The notes beneath the pieces were generated by a model. It did no database searches. It was given only the letters and a program-made list of their open reading frames with translations, and was not told the DNA's origin. This document shows, in pieces, positions 16,076 through 25,283 of a stretch of DNA of 64,000 nt. Within the stretch, counting starts at the first letter, position 1, and each line of letters starts with the position of its first letter. Where the stretch lies: assembly GCA_045631525.1 (NCBI GenBank), contig JAZQUY010000009.1, positions 4,279 through 68,278 of the forward strand, written 5' to 3'. The stretch comes from SIG440 sp045631525 (GTDB lineage: Bacteria; Bacillota; Clostridia; Monoglobales; Monoglobaceae). The position numbers and the translations under genes are program-made.

Positions 16076-19000
16076 TTAAAGTTCTTCGTCTGATTCGTCA
16101 AGGTCTTCTGCATCAAGTGCAGCAAAAGCTTCAGCCATCATATCAAAGCCGCTGCCTTCAAGATCATCGTCCGCATCTTCCTCTTCTTCATCAAAGTCAT
16201 AGAAGATTTCTTCGTCAAGAAGGTCACTTTCTGCATTTTCAGGGGAAATTGCTGCCGGAGCATCCTCAGGCGCATCCTCTGCTCTGTCAATTTTTACTGG
16301 TAAATCGTCACCGTCTTCGTCGGTACATTCCTTAAGGAATACTTCGTCGCCGTTAGAATCAAGAACCTTAACATCGAGAGCAAGACTCTGGAGTTCTTTG
16401 ATAAGAACTTTGAAGGATTCAGGAATACCGGGCTTTGGAATGTTTTCGCCCTTAACGATTGCTTCGTAAGTTTTAACACGGCCAACAACGTCATCGGATT
16501 TAACTGTCAGAATTTCCTGAAGTGTATATGCCGCACCATAAGCTTCGAGTGCCCAAACTTCCATTTCACCAAATCTCTGACCACCGAACTGAGCTTTACC
16601 ACCAAGCGGCTGCTGAGTAACCAGTGAGTAAGGACCGGTAGAACGTGCATGGATTTTATCATCAACAAGGTGGGCAAGCTTTAACATATGCATATAACCA
16701 ACAGTTACGCGATTGTCAAAAGGCTCACCTGTTCGACCGTCATAGAGAACAGTCTTTCCGTCACGCTCATAGCCTGCCTGTTCCAAAGCATCCATAATAT
16801 CATCTTCGTTTGCACCATCAAATACAGGAGTTGCAACCTTCCAGCCGAGGGCCTTTGCCGCATAGCCAAGGTGAACTTCAAGCACCTGACCGATATTCAT
16901 ACGCGAAGGAACGCCGAGGGGGTTGAGAACAATCTGGAGCGGTGTGCCATCAGGAAGGAAAGGCATATCTTCTTCAGGAAGAATTCTTGAAATAACACCC
17001 TTGTTTCCGTGGCGGCCCGCCATTTTGTCACCAACAGAGATTTTTCTCTTCTGGGCAATGTAGCAACGAACTATCTGGGTAACACCAGGAGGAAGCTCGT
17101 CGCTGTTTTCACGGGTAAACACTTTTACGTCAACAATGATACCATATTCACCATGAGGAACACGGAGTGAGGTATCACGAACTTCACGTGCCTTTTCACC
17201 AAAGATTGCACGGAGAAGTCTTTCTTCGGCACTGAGTTCTGTTTCGCCCTTTGGTGTAACCTTACCAACCAATATATCACCGCTTGAAACCTCGGCACCG
17301 ATACGGATAATACCACGCTCGTCCAAATCCTTAAGAGCGTCTTCGCCCACGTTTGGAATGTCACGTGTAATTTCCTCCGGACCAAGCTTTGTATCACGGG
17401 ATTCGATTTCATATTCTTCAATATGAATTGAAGTAAGAAGATCATCGCGAACAAGCTGTTCACTGATGAGCATAGCATCTTCATAGTTATAACCTTCCCA
17501 GGTCATAAAGCCAATGAGAATATTTCGTCCAAGACCTATTTCACCGTTCTGGGTTGATGGGCCGTCAGCAATGATGTCGCCTTTTTCAACGTGTTCACCC
17601 GCTGAAACAATGGGGCGCTGGTTGATGCACATACCCTGGTTTGAACGCATGAATTTGATAAGCTTGTATGTGTCGGTATCGCCGTCATCTGTCTTGATTT
17701 CAATCTGACGTGCAGAAACTTTTGTAACCGTACCGCTGTTTTTCGCGAGAACACAGACACCTGAGTCTTTTGCTGTCTTGTGTTCCATACCTGTACCGAT
17801 AATCGGTGATTCAGGAACAAGAAGCGGAACTGCCTGACGCTGCATGTTTGAACCCATCAGGGCACGGTTAGCGTCGTCATTTTCAAGGAATGGAATCATC
17901 GCTGTAGCGATTGAAGTAACCTGTCTTGGAGATACGTCCATATAGTCAACCACGCATTTTCCGGGTTCTGCTGAAACCTCAAGGAATTCATCTCTGTATC
18001 TGGTAACAACCTTTTTAGCGATAAACTTGTTGTTTTCGTCAAGTTCTTCGTTTGCCTGAGCAATGTAGAAACCATCTTCCGTGTCCGCAGCCATATATTC
18101 AACCACGTCAGTAACGCAGCCGGTCGCTTTGTCAACCTTGCGGTAAGGAGCTTCAATGAAGCCGTATTCATTTACCTTTGCAAAACCTGAGAGTGAGTTG
18201 ATAAGACCGATGTTCGGACCTTCAGGAGTTTCAATAGGACACATACGTCCATAGTGTGAATGGTGAACGTCACGAACTTCCACGCCGGCACGTTCTCTTG
18301 AAAGACCACCGGGGCCAAGTGCTGAAAGTCTTCTCTTGTGAGTAAGCTCACCAAGTGGGTTAATCTGGTCCATAAACTGTGAAAGCTGTGATGAACCAAA
18401 GAATTCTTTAATTGCTGATGTCACAGGACGGATGTTGATAAGTGTCTGTGGTGTAACAACGTCCAAATCCTGAGTTGACATTCTTTCACGAACAACACGT
18501 TCCATTCTTGAAAGACCGATTCTGAACTGGTTTTGAAGAAGCTCACCAACAGAGCGCAAACGACGGTTTCCAAGATGGTCAATATCATCCACCGTGCCAA
18601 CACCTGCAGCAAGGTTTCCTACATAAGAGATAGAAGCCATTATGTCATCAACCAGAATGTGCTTTGGAATAAGCTCGTCACGTCTGTCACGAAGAGCCGC
18701 CTTGAATTCGTCAGAATTCACATCAGGGAACTCGTCCATAATTTCTTTAAGAACTGTATAACGCACCTTTTCGTTGATACCGTATTCTCTTGGGTTGTAA
18801 TCAACCATCGAAGCAAGGTCTGTCATTCCGTTTGAAATAACACGAGTCTTGTGTTCGTCATCAACTTTAAGTGTGATTGCGTTTACATTTGCTTTTTCAA
18901 GAGCGAGAGCTATTTCATGGGTGATTGTTTCGCCCTCTGAAACAAGAAGCTCGCCTGTTTCTTTGTCAACAATTGTTTCAGCAGAAACATGACCTGTAAT

Positions 19001-19849
19001 TCGTGCAGCGAGCGCCAGCTTTTTGTTGAACTTATAACGTCCAACACGTGCCAAGTCATATCTCTTGGGGTCAAAGAAGAGGTTTGTAATAAGTGATTTT
19101 GCACTTTCAACCGTTGGGGGTTCGCCCGGACGGAGTTTTCTGTAAATTTCAAGAAGACCTTCTTCAACTGTTTTTGTAGTGTCCTTTTCCATTGTGCTCA
19201 TAATGCGATCATCTTCACCAAATAGGTCAATGATTTCAGCATCTGTGCCAAAGCCAAGGGCACGGATAAGAACAGTGATTGGAGTCTTTCTCATTTTGTC
19301 AATCTTTACGTGGAAGATGTCGTTGCTGTCAGTTTCATATTCAAGCCATGCACCACGGTTGGGAATAACCTGAGATGAGAAAAGTTTCTTTCCGATTTTA
19401 TCAAACTTTTCAGCAAAATACACGCTTGGGGCGCGGACAAGCTGGCTGACAATAACACGTTCAGCACCGTTTATGATAAAGGTGCCTGAGGGTGTCATGA
19501 TGGGGAAATCACCCATAAAAATTTCCTGTTCCTTGACTTCACCGGTTTCCTTATTGATAAGACGCACCTTTACTCTGAGGGGAGCAGCGTATGTAGCGTC
19601 ACGCTCTTTGCACTCCTCAATGTCATATTTTGGGGTCATATCTATTCTGTAATCAACAAATTCCAGAATAAGGTTTCCCGCATAGTCAGTGATAGGTGAC
19701 ACATCGTGGAATACTTCTTTCAGACCTTCTTCCAGAAACCAGTCATAAGAATTTTTCTGGATTTCGATAAGATTGGGCATGTCAATAACTTCCCTAATCT
19801 TACCATAGCTCATTCGGGTATTTTTGCCAAGTTGCACCGGATGTACCAT
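16076..19849 (-). CDS. rpoB: RNA polymerase beta subunit
   Basis: RpoB, 1257 residues, begins VHPVQLGKNTRMSYGKI and ends with a long acidic tail as in many Clostridia. The rifampicin region (SQLSQFMDQINPL, THKRRLSALGPGG) keeps the wild-type Asp, His and Ser positions, so target-based rifampicin resistance is not expected. GAGGTGATTATTTT precedes the ATG. The ribosomal protein genes rplJ-rplL that normally precede rpoB are absent; instead a strong promoter with a leader of about 230 bases drives rpoBC, divergent from rsmA. Confidence 0.97.
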   Translation of the reverse strand: MVHPVQLGKNTRMSYGKIREVIDMPNLIEIQKNSYDWFLEEGLKEVFHDVSPITDYAGNLILEFVDYRIDMTPKYDIEECKERDATYAAPLRVKVRLINKETGEVKEQEIFMGDFPIMTPSGTFIINGAERVIVSQLVRAPSVYFAEKFDKIGKKLFSSQVIPNRGAWLEYETDSNDIFHVKIDKMRKTPITVLIRALGFGTDAEIIDLFGEDDRIMSTMEKDTTKTVEEGLLEIYRKLRPGEPPTVESAKSLITNLFFDPKRYDLARVGRYKFNKKLALAARITGHVSAETIVDKETGELLVSEGETITHEIALALEKANVNAITLKVDDEHKTRVISNGMTDLASMVDYNPREYGINEKVRYTVLKEIMDEFPDVNSDEFKAALRDRRDELIPKHILVDDIMASISYVGNLAAGVGTVDDIDHLGNRRLRSVGELLQNQFRIGLSRMERVVRERMSTQDLDVVTPQTLINIRPVTSAIKEFFGSSQLSQFMDQINPLGELTHKRRLSALGPGGLSRERAGVEVRDVHHSHYGRMCPIETPEGPNIGLINSLSGFAKVNEYGFIEAPYRKVDKATGCVTDVVEYMAADTEDGFYIAQANEELDENNKFIAKKVVTRYRDEFLEVSAEPGKCVVDYMDVSPRQVTSIATAMIPFLENDDANRALMGSNMQRQAVPLLVPESPIIGTGMEHKTAKDSGVCVLAKNSGTVTKVSARQIEIKTDDGDTDTYKLIKFMRSNQGMCINQRPIVSAGEHVEKGDIIADGPSTQNGEIGLGRNILIGFMTWEGYNYEDAMLISEQLVRDDLLTSIHIEEYEIESRDTKLGPEEITRDIPNVGEDALKDLDERGIIRIGAEVSSGDILVGKVTPKGETELSAEERLLRAIFGEKAREVRDTSLRVPHGEYGIIVDVKVFTRENSDELPPGVTQIVRCYIAQKRKISVGDKMAGRHGNKGVISRILPEEDMPFLPDGTPLQIVLNPLGVPSRMNIGQVLEVHLGYAAKALGWKVATPVFDGANEDDIMDALEQAGYERDGKTVLYDGRTGEPFDNRVTVGYMHMLKLAHLVDDKIHARSTGPYSLVTQQPLGGKAQFGGQRFGEMEVWALEAYGAAYTLQEILTVKSDDVVGRVKTYEAIVKGENIPKPGIPESFKVLIKELQSLALDVKVLDSNGDEVFLKECTDEDGDDLPVKIDRAEDAPEDAPAAISPENAESDLLDEEIFYDFDEEEEDADDDLEGSGFDMMAEAFAALDAEDLDESDEEL

Positions 19850-20084
19850 AAAATAATCACCTCTTCGTAATATTTGCCGTTCGGCTTTTGCCCAACAGAA
19901 TAGTATATAAACTCATATAGCGACACAATATATTGTGGGATTTTTGCCATATCTGGAAAAAATTTCACAAAAATATTTTAAACAACTATTGCATTTTTCA
20001 TACACTTATGCTATACTGCAAATACAGCAAAAAATAAGGGTAAAATTGAAAAATACGCAAAAGTATGCACTATAATAGACTGAC

Positions 20085-20113
20085 ATTATATCATATGGTT
20101 TTGCCTTTGTCAA
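20085..20113 (-). promoter_or_regulatory. Promoter of rpoBC
   Basis: Minus strand TTGACA, 17 bases, TATAAT: perfect consensus. Transcription would start near 20078, leaving a 5' leader of about 230 bases. In the leader I see AT-rich sequence and no clear ORF or terminator. Confidence 0.8.
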
Positions 20114-20151
20114 TATTTTTTGCAAAATTTTGGTGAAAATATTATTTTGCT

Positions 20152-20180
20152 TGGACATTGGACAATTCGGACAATGTCCA
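20152..20180. repeat. Inverted repeat between rpoBC promoter and rsmA
   Basis: TGGACATTG and CAATGTCCA are 9-bp arms separated by 11 bases that include further GGACAA copies. It lies just upstream of rsmA and 40 bases from the rpoB -35 box, where an operator could act on either gene. No T-run follows. Confidence 0.5.
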
Positions 20181-20212
20181 TTTGTTTCATATTTAGGGGA
20201 GGTTGACAAGAT

Positions 20213-21076
20213 TTGGAGCTATACAATCCGTCTCAGCTTAAAAAAGCAATCGAAAGCTTCGGTTTTTCTTTTTCAAAATCACTGGGTCAGAACTTTCTTA
20301 TAGATAAGAACGTTCTTGATAGCATTGTGGCTGCATCCGGTGTTTCAAAAGACTCCTGTGCCCTTGAAATCGGTCCGGGAGCAGGGGTTCTCACAAGAGA
20401 ATTGGCAAAGGCTTCAAAATCGGTTGTTGCGATTGAGATTGACAAGAGCCTTATGCCCCTTCTTGACCACACTTTGGGCGAATTTGACAACGTAAAGGTG
20501 GTCAACGAGGATATCCTCAAGGTTGATTTGAAAGCATTGATTGAAGAAAACTTCGGGGATGGCGATGTCCACGTTGTCGCAAACCTTCCTTATTACATAA
20601 CAACCCCAATTATAATGAAATTTCTCGAAGAAAACGTAAAAATCAAATCCCTCACCGTTATGGTACAAAAGGAAGTTGCCGACCGAATGGCAGCACTCCC
20701 CGGCGGAAAAGACTATGGTGCACTGTCCCTTGCGGTACAGTTTTATACTGTCCCCAAAATAGTGGCAAAAGCCGAGCCACACTGCTTTATGCCACAACCA
20801 AAGGTGGCTTCGGTGGTGATAAGACTTGCCGTGACCGATGAACCAACAGTAAATGTAAAAAACAAGAAACTGATGTTTGCAATAATAAAATCGGCTTTTG
20901 GACAGCGGAGAAAGACACTTCTCAACGCCCTTTCAAAAAGCCCATATATAAATATAGAAAAAGAAAAACTTTTATCTGCCCTCTCAGAGCTTGGCTTTGA
21001 CCAAAGTATCCGAGGGGAAAAACTGAGCCTTTCAGACTTTGCAAGGCTTTCGGATTATCTTGAGGAGGAAAAATAA
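20213..21076 (+). CDS. rsmA: 16S rRNA dimethyladenosine transferase RsmA/KsgA
   Basis: RsmA dimethylates two adenines at the 3' end of 16S rRNA late in 30S assembly. The 287 residues contain LGQNFLID, the SAM-binding LEIGPGAGVLT and the NLPYYIT catalytic motif. The start is TTG at 20213, supported by GGGGAGG ten bases upstream; no ATG or GTG fits. The stop is one base before the yhbY start. Confidence 0.95.
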   Translation: MELYNPSQLKKAIESFGFSFSKSLGQNFLIDKNVLDSIVAASGVSKDSCALEIGPGAGVLTRELAKASKSVVAIEIDKSLMPLLDHTLGEFDNVKVVNEDILKVDLKALIEENFGDGDVHVVANLPYYITTPIIMKFLEENVKIKSLTVMVQKEVADRMAALPGGKDYGALSLAVQFYTVPKIVAKAEPHCFMPQPKVASVVIRLAVTDEPTVNVKNKKLMFAIIKSAFGQRRKTLLNALSKSPYINIEKEKLLSALSELGFDQSIRGEKLSLSDFARLSDYLEEEK

Positions 21077-21077
21077 A

Positions 21078-21359
21078 ATGACAAGCAAAGAAAGAGCATA
21101 CCTTCGCGGACTTGCAAGCCAAATCCCGAGTCTTTATCAGGTGGGAAAGGACGGCATCGGCGAAAATATGATTGAGCAGATAAAAAATGCACTTGCTGCC
21201 CGTGAACTTATAAAGGTTCACGTTCTTGAAAATTCTATGATGACAGCAAGAGAAGCAGCAGAAGAACTTGCAAAGGAAACCGCATCTCAGGTTGTTCAGG
21301 TCATCGGCAACAAGTTTGTTCTTTACAAACGCACCGACAAAAACCTTTGTGAAATGTAA
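21078..21359 (+). CDS. yhbY: YhbY-type RNA-binding protein (CRM domain)
   Basis: The 93-residue protein is a stand-alone CRM domain, which in bacteria associates with pre-50S particles. Typical features are the start KERAYLRGLASQ, the VGKDGI turn (in place of the usual GxxG loop position) and LIKVHVLENS. I use ATG 21078, with GAGGAGGAAAA in front, rather than the earlier frame opening that overlaps rsmA. It is co-transcribed with rsmA, one base apart. Confidence 0.9.
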   Translation: MTSKERAYLRGLASQIPSLYQVGKDGIGENMIEQIKNALAARELIKVHVLENSMMTAREAAEELAKETASQVVQVIGNKFVLYKRTDKNLCEM

Positions 21360-21397
21360 AATCTTTGCAAATTCGACGTTATATCAATATGGATTTA

Positions 21398-21426
21398 TTG
21401 ACGCTGCCTGAAAACAGTGATATAAT
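21398..21426 (+). promoter_or_regulatory. Promoter of the LCP gene
   Basis: TTGACG, 17 bases, TATAAT. The -10 box overlaps the most upstream TTG of the downstream frame, showing that translation starts later, at 21489. Confidence 0.75.
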
Positions 21427-21488
21427 TGAAAAAATCCTGTTTATTTTATCGACAAAAAATTTGTTTTACAGAAAGAAATGGTTTTGAT

Positions 21489-22457
21489 ATGTTCAGCAAA
21501 AAAGGAAAAACAATTTTAGCTTTCATATGTGTTTTGTGTCTGGTGGTTGCTACCACCGGGGGAGTTTTGTCTGCCAAGCTACTTGCAAATCTCTATCTTG
21601 GCGAGGGCATAACTCTTGCTTCCCTTGACAAACAATCAGACGGCGTGGGCATTGTCAACATTCTACTTCTTGGCGTTGACGAGGGCGGAATGCGCAGTGA
21701 CACCATTATGCTGGTGAGTATGAACGGCAGAACAAAGGATGTAAACATCATTTCCATTCCCCGTGACACACGAATTCCTATGGGGAAAGGCTATCAGAAA
21801 ATAAACGCCGCCATTGGCGTGGGTGCGTCCGAAGTCAAACGTGGAAACCTTCAGGAGCCTGAAGAACTCAGCGTTCAAAAGGTAAAGCTTATCACCGGGC
21901 TTCCTATTCATTATTTTATGAGTGTAAACTTTGACGGCTTTAAGGAAATAATTGATGCCCTCGGCGGCGTTGATTTCAACATTCCTTTCCATATGAAGTA
22001 CGACGATCCCGTTCAGAATCTTCACATCGACCTAAAACCTGGCATGCAGCACCTTGACGGCAAGGCCGCTCACGATTTTATGAGATTCCGGCAGGGTAAC
22101 CCCGGATACAAAGGTTATGTAACAGGGGACTTGGGAAGAATAGAAGCACAGCAGGCATTCATAAAAGAGCTTATCAATCAGAAGCTCCAGCCAAAATATT
22201 TACTTAAAGCAAAAGATATTTTTGATGTTGTCTGTGATAACGTAAGAACAAACTACACGGCAAAGGATTTGCTTTCCCACCTTGGCACAATCAGCAAGAT
22301 TTCATCCGAAAATGTTACTATGCATCAGCTGCCTGGCTATCCGCAGACAATAAACGGAATTTCATATTATATTTGCGATACCGCAAAAATGACAAAGCTT
22401 GCAGAAGACTTTTTCAGTCCACGGGCAAAGGATAACAATGAGCCCAAAAATAAATAA
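21489..22457 (+). CDS. LytR-CpsA-Psr family protein
   Basis: LCP enzymes transfer wall polymers (teichoic acid-like or capsular glycans) from a lipid carrier to peptidoglycan outside the membrane. The 322 residues start with a short cytoplasmic tail, one membrane helix at about 8-28, then the LCP domain with NILLLGVDE, RSDTIMLVS, ISIPRDTRIPM and KINAAIGVG; the conserved Arg and Asp residues that bind the polyprenyl phosphate are present. The start at ATG 21489 follows the promoter at 21398. The next gene starts 17 bases after the stop and encodes glycan enzymes, supporting a common wall-polymer role. Confidence 0.9.
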   Translation: MFSKKGKTILAFICVLCLVVATTGGVLSAKLLANLYLGEGITLASLDKQSDGVGIVNILLLGVDEGGMRSDTIMLVSMNGRTKDVNIISIPRDTRIPMGKGYQKINAAIGVGASEVKRGNLQEPEELSVQKVKLITGLPIHYFMSVNFDGFKEIIDALGGVDFNIPFHMKYDDPVQNLHIDLKPGMQHLDGKAAHDFMRFRQGNPGYKGYVTGDLGRIEAQQAFIKELINQKLQPKYLLKAKDIFDVVCDNVRTNYTAKDLLSHLGTISKISSENVTMHQLPGYPQTINGISYYICDTAKMTKLAEDFFSPRAKDNNEPKNK

Positions 22458-22474
22458 AGGACAGGGATTTTTGT

Positions 22475-24754
22475 ATGAGAGTTTTAATGGCAACAATGCA
22501 ACTTGATATTGGCGGCGCGGAAACCCACATTGTTGAGCTGTCAAAGGAATTGTCACGCCGTGGCATTGATGTTTTTGTAGCATCAAACGGCGGAGCTTAT
22601 GTCCGTGAGCTTGAAGAAGCAGGCATAACTCACTTTGACGTTGCTCTCCACAATAAAAAGCTCAGTTCTATGCTCAGTGCATACAAGCGTCTTGAACGGA
22701 TTATTGTGGACTATAAAATTGACGTGGTACACGCCCACGCAAGAATTCCGGGGTTCCTTTGCGGACTTCTTCAAAAGAAATATGGTTTTCGCTTTGTTAC
22801 CACTGCCCACTGGGTGTTCAACACAAGATTCCCTTTCAATCTTTTGAGCAACTGGGGAGACCGTTCCCTTGCAGTAAGCGACGACATAAAAAACTATCTC
22901 ATTGAAAACTACGGAAGTCACGCCGACAACATCAGGGTCACCATCAACGGCGTTGATATGGAAAAATTTTCAGAGGACACCGACTTTTCGGATGTAGCGA
23001 AAGAATTCAAATTCGGCAAAGACAAAATACGTATTGTTTGCGTAAGCCGAATGGACACAGACCGCAGCTTTGCGGCACATAAGCTCATTGAAGCCGTTCC
23101 TGAGCTCTTGAAAGAATTTCCAAATCTTGAAGTGGTGATTGTAGGCGGCGGAAACGACCTTGAGAAAATCTGTGAGAAGATAGACGCCACCAACAAAGCT
23201 CTTGGTCAAAGAGTAATCATTGCCACAGGCGGTCGCACAGATATAAACAAGTTCGCAGCATCAGCTGATGTCTTTGTGGGCGTAAGCCGCGCCGCACTCG
23301 AGGCGATGGCAGCAAAAAAGCCCGCTATTATTGCAGGCAACGAGGGCTATATCGGCATTTTTGACGAGGACAAGCTCCAAATTTCCATTGACACAAACTT
23401 CTGCTGTCGTGGCTGTGAAATGACCACAACCGAGGCTCTTTGCCGTGACATAAAAATGATTCTTGACCCCGAAAACAAAGCTTACAAAGACCATCTGGGT
23501 GAATATTCACAGGAAACCGTCAAGAACTACTACTCGGTAAAAACCATGGCAGACGATGCCCTCAGGATGTATATTTCAATTATAAAGGACTCAAAAATAA
23601 ACGAGGTTGACCCCGCAGAATTTCAGGATATCGGGAAATACCTCCCACACGGAAACAGCAAACGCTCTATTGACGTTTTGATTTCGGGATATTATGGTTT
23701 TCACAACAGCGGTGACGATTCCATTTTGTCATCAATTATAAATGGTCTTAAATCAAGCTGTCCCACCATAAAAATCGTGGTACTGTCCAAAAACCCCGCC
23801 GAAACCTCAAATCTTTACGAGGTGGAAAGCATTGACAGATTTAGCTTTGGCAAGATTTTTAAAGCACTTCTTAAGACAAAACTTCTTATCAGCGGCGGCG
23901 GAAGTCTTATTCAGGACGTCACCAGCTCAAAGTCACTTTATTACTATCTTTCGATTATGCACCTTGCAAAGCTTTGCGGTGCAAAGGTTATGGTATATGC
24001 CAACGGCATCGGCCCAATTACAAAAAAGAGAAACTTAAGACTTGTAAAAAACGCCGTGAATAAAGCTGATATGGTTACTCTCAGGGACAAAGCTTCCCGC
24101 GCGGAGCTCGAGAAAATTCTGGGTGATGAAACCACCGCCTTTGTAACTGCCGACCCGGTCTTCGCACTGGAAAACGCAGAAGAAGCTCTTGCGAAATCCG
24201 CCCTTGAAAAAATTGGCATAAAAGGCGAAGACGATTTTTTTGCAGTCGCCGTGCGTGAATGGAAAGAGAACGACAAACAGTTTGAAGAAAAAATCGCAGA
24301 GTTTTGTCGCAGGACAAGCGAAAAACATGGGATCAGAGCGCTGATAATTCCTATGCAAAAGGGTATTGATAAAAAAATCAGCGAAAAAATATCCGACCTT
24401 TGCGGTGAAAATTGTTACCTTTTAGAGGAAGGTCTGTCCCCTCAAATCATCCTGACAATTATAAGTAAAGCAAAATTTGTGGTGGGCATGCGTCTTCACA
24501 CCCTTATCTATGCGGTGAAAAACAACGTTCCCCTCATAGCCCTTGATTATGACCCAAAGGTGAGCGCCGTTATGGAGCCTCTTGATATGATGTTCTCACA
24601 AAAGGTTGAAAGCATCAACTCCCACGAATTATGTAAGTTTGCGGATGAAATCCTGAAGAACCACGATGCACTCTCTGAAAAAATAAAGGAAAAAAGCCAG
24701 CAATACAGCATACTGGCTGACAAAAACATCGATATGACAATGGAACTCCTTTAA
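22475..24754 (+). CDS. Fused GT4 glycosyltransferase and CsaB-type polysaccharide pyruvyltransferase
   Basis: This 759-residue protein joins two enzymes. Residues about 1-380 form a GT-B, GT4-like glycosyltransferase (LDIGGAETHI at the start, VHAHARIPG, INGVDMEKF, and the C-terminal SRAALEAMAAKKP with the catalytic-type glutamate). Residues about 395-755 match CsaB, which adds pyruvate ketals to secondary wall polymers so that SLH-domain proteins can bind (SGYYGFHNSGDDSIL, LISGGGSLIQD, GMRLHTLIYA). No frameshift separates the halves. It follows the LCP gene in one operon. The sugar and the polymer cannot be read from sequence; the pairing suggests that glycosylation and pyruvylation are coupled. 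Confidence 0.87.
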   Translation: MRVLMATMQLDIGGAETHIVELSKELSRRGIDVFVASNGGAYVRELEEAGITHFDVALHNKKLSSMLSAYKRLERIIVDYKIDVVHAHARIPGFLCGLLQKKYGFRFVTTAHWVFNTRFPFNLLSNWGDRSLAVSDDIKNYLIENYGSHADNIRVTINGVDMEKFSEDTDFSDVAKEFKFGKDKIRIVCVSRMDTDRSFAAHKLIEAVPELLKEFPNLEVVIVGGGNDLEKICEKIDATNKALGQRVIIATGGRTDINKFAASADVFVGVSRAALEAMAAKKPAIIAGNEGYIGIFDEDKLQISIDTNFCCRGCEMTTTEALCRDIKMILDPENKAYKDHLGEYSQETVKNYYSVKTMADDALRMYISIIKDSKINEVDPAEFQDIGKYLPHGNSKRSIDVLISGYYGFHNSGDDSILSSIINGLKSSCPTIKIVVLSKNPAETSNLYEVESIDRFSFGKIFKALLKTKLLISGGGSLIQDVTSSKSLYYYLSIMHLAKLCGAKVMVYANGIGPITKKRNLRLVKNAVNKADMVTLRDKASRAELEKILGDETTAFVTADPVFALENAEEALAKSALEKIGIKGEDDFFAVAVREWKENDKQFEEKIAEFCRRTSEKHGIRALIIPMQKGIDKKISEKISDLCGENCYLLEEGLSPQIILTIISKAKFVVGMRLHTLIYAVKNNVPLIALDYDPKVSAVMEPLDMMFSQKVESINSHELCKFADEILKNHDALSEKIKEKSQQYSILADKNIDMTMELL

Positions 24755-24773
24755 ACCTCTTTAAAACAAAATA

Positions 24774-24823
24774 AAAAAACGATACACCTTCGCCCCAAAA
24801 GACGGATATGTATCGTTTTTTTT
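24774..24823. terminator. Terminator after the GT4-CsaB gene, shared with spoVG
   Basis: AAAACGATACA pairs with TGTATCGTTTT around a 22-base loop, with T-run on the right and A-run on the left. Confidence 0.75.
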
Positions 24824-24848
24824 GAGAAAATCTTAAATCGTTAAAACC

Positions 24849-25124
24849 TTATTCTTCAACGCTGAATTCAGAAAGAGATTCTTCGTATTTTGCGAGAATC
24901 ATATCCTGAAGAAGTTCTCTCATCTCGGCATTGATAGGATGTGCAATATCCTTAAATTCGCCGTCCGGAGTTTTGCGGCTGGGCATAGCGATGAAGAGCT
25001 TCTCGTGACCCTCGATTACTTTGATGTCATGAACCACAAATGCGTCATCGAAAGTGACAGAAACAACTGCTTTCATTCTGCCTTCCGCATTGATTTTTCT
25101 GACTTTAATGTCAGTGATTTGCAT
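24849..25124 (-). CDS. spoVG: SpoVG family regulator
   Basis: SpoVG is a small nucleic-acid-binding regulator conserved in spore formers and other Firmicutes; in Bacillus it affects septation and spore cortex. The 91-residue protein starts MQITDIKVRKI and has the family core VSVTFDDAFVVHDIKVI, GLFIAMPSRK-like FIAMPSRKTPDGEFKDIAHPI. I use ATG 25124: AAAGGTGG is 8 bases before it, whereas a GTG three codons earlier would sit on top of the ribosome site. Its promoter, if sigma-H dependent as in Bacillus, is not clear to me. Confidence 0.95.
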   Translation of the reverse strand: MQITDIKVRKINAEGRMKAVVSVTFDDAFVVHDIKVIEGHEKLFIAMPSRKTPDGEFKDIAHPINAEMRELLQDMILAKYEESLSEFSVEE

Positions 25125-25208
25125 AAAATGCACCCACCTTTGTAAAAAGTTTATATGATTTTAATTATTTTCTGAATAAAAAATTTCAAGAATAATATAA
25201 TACCTATA

Positions 25209-25237
25209 TTGATAAATTCTCCCTTTTGTGTTAAAAT
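25209..25237 (+). promoter_or_regulatory. Promoter of murC
   Basis: TTGATA, 17 bases, TAAAAT. The most upstream TTG of the murC frame is the -35 box itself, so it is not the start codon. Confidence 0.7.
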
Positions 25238-25283
25238 ACTAAAAGAAAGTAAAATAATTCCAAATCCCAAGGAGATGAGCCCT

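Noticed and set aside
18533..18835. Plus-strand frames of about 100 codons opposite rpoB and rpoC
   Set aside because: They follow from the codon bias of long highly expressed genes and show no ribosome sites or domains.
21426..21488. TTG start upstream in the LCP frame
   Set aside because: It overlaps the -10 box of the promoter, so it is not transcribed with the gene.
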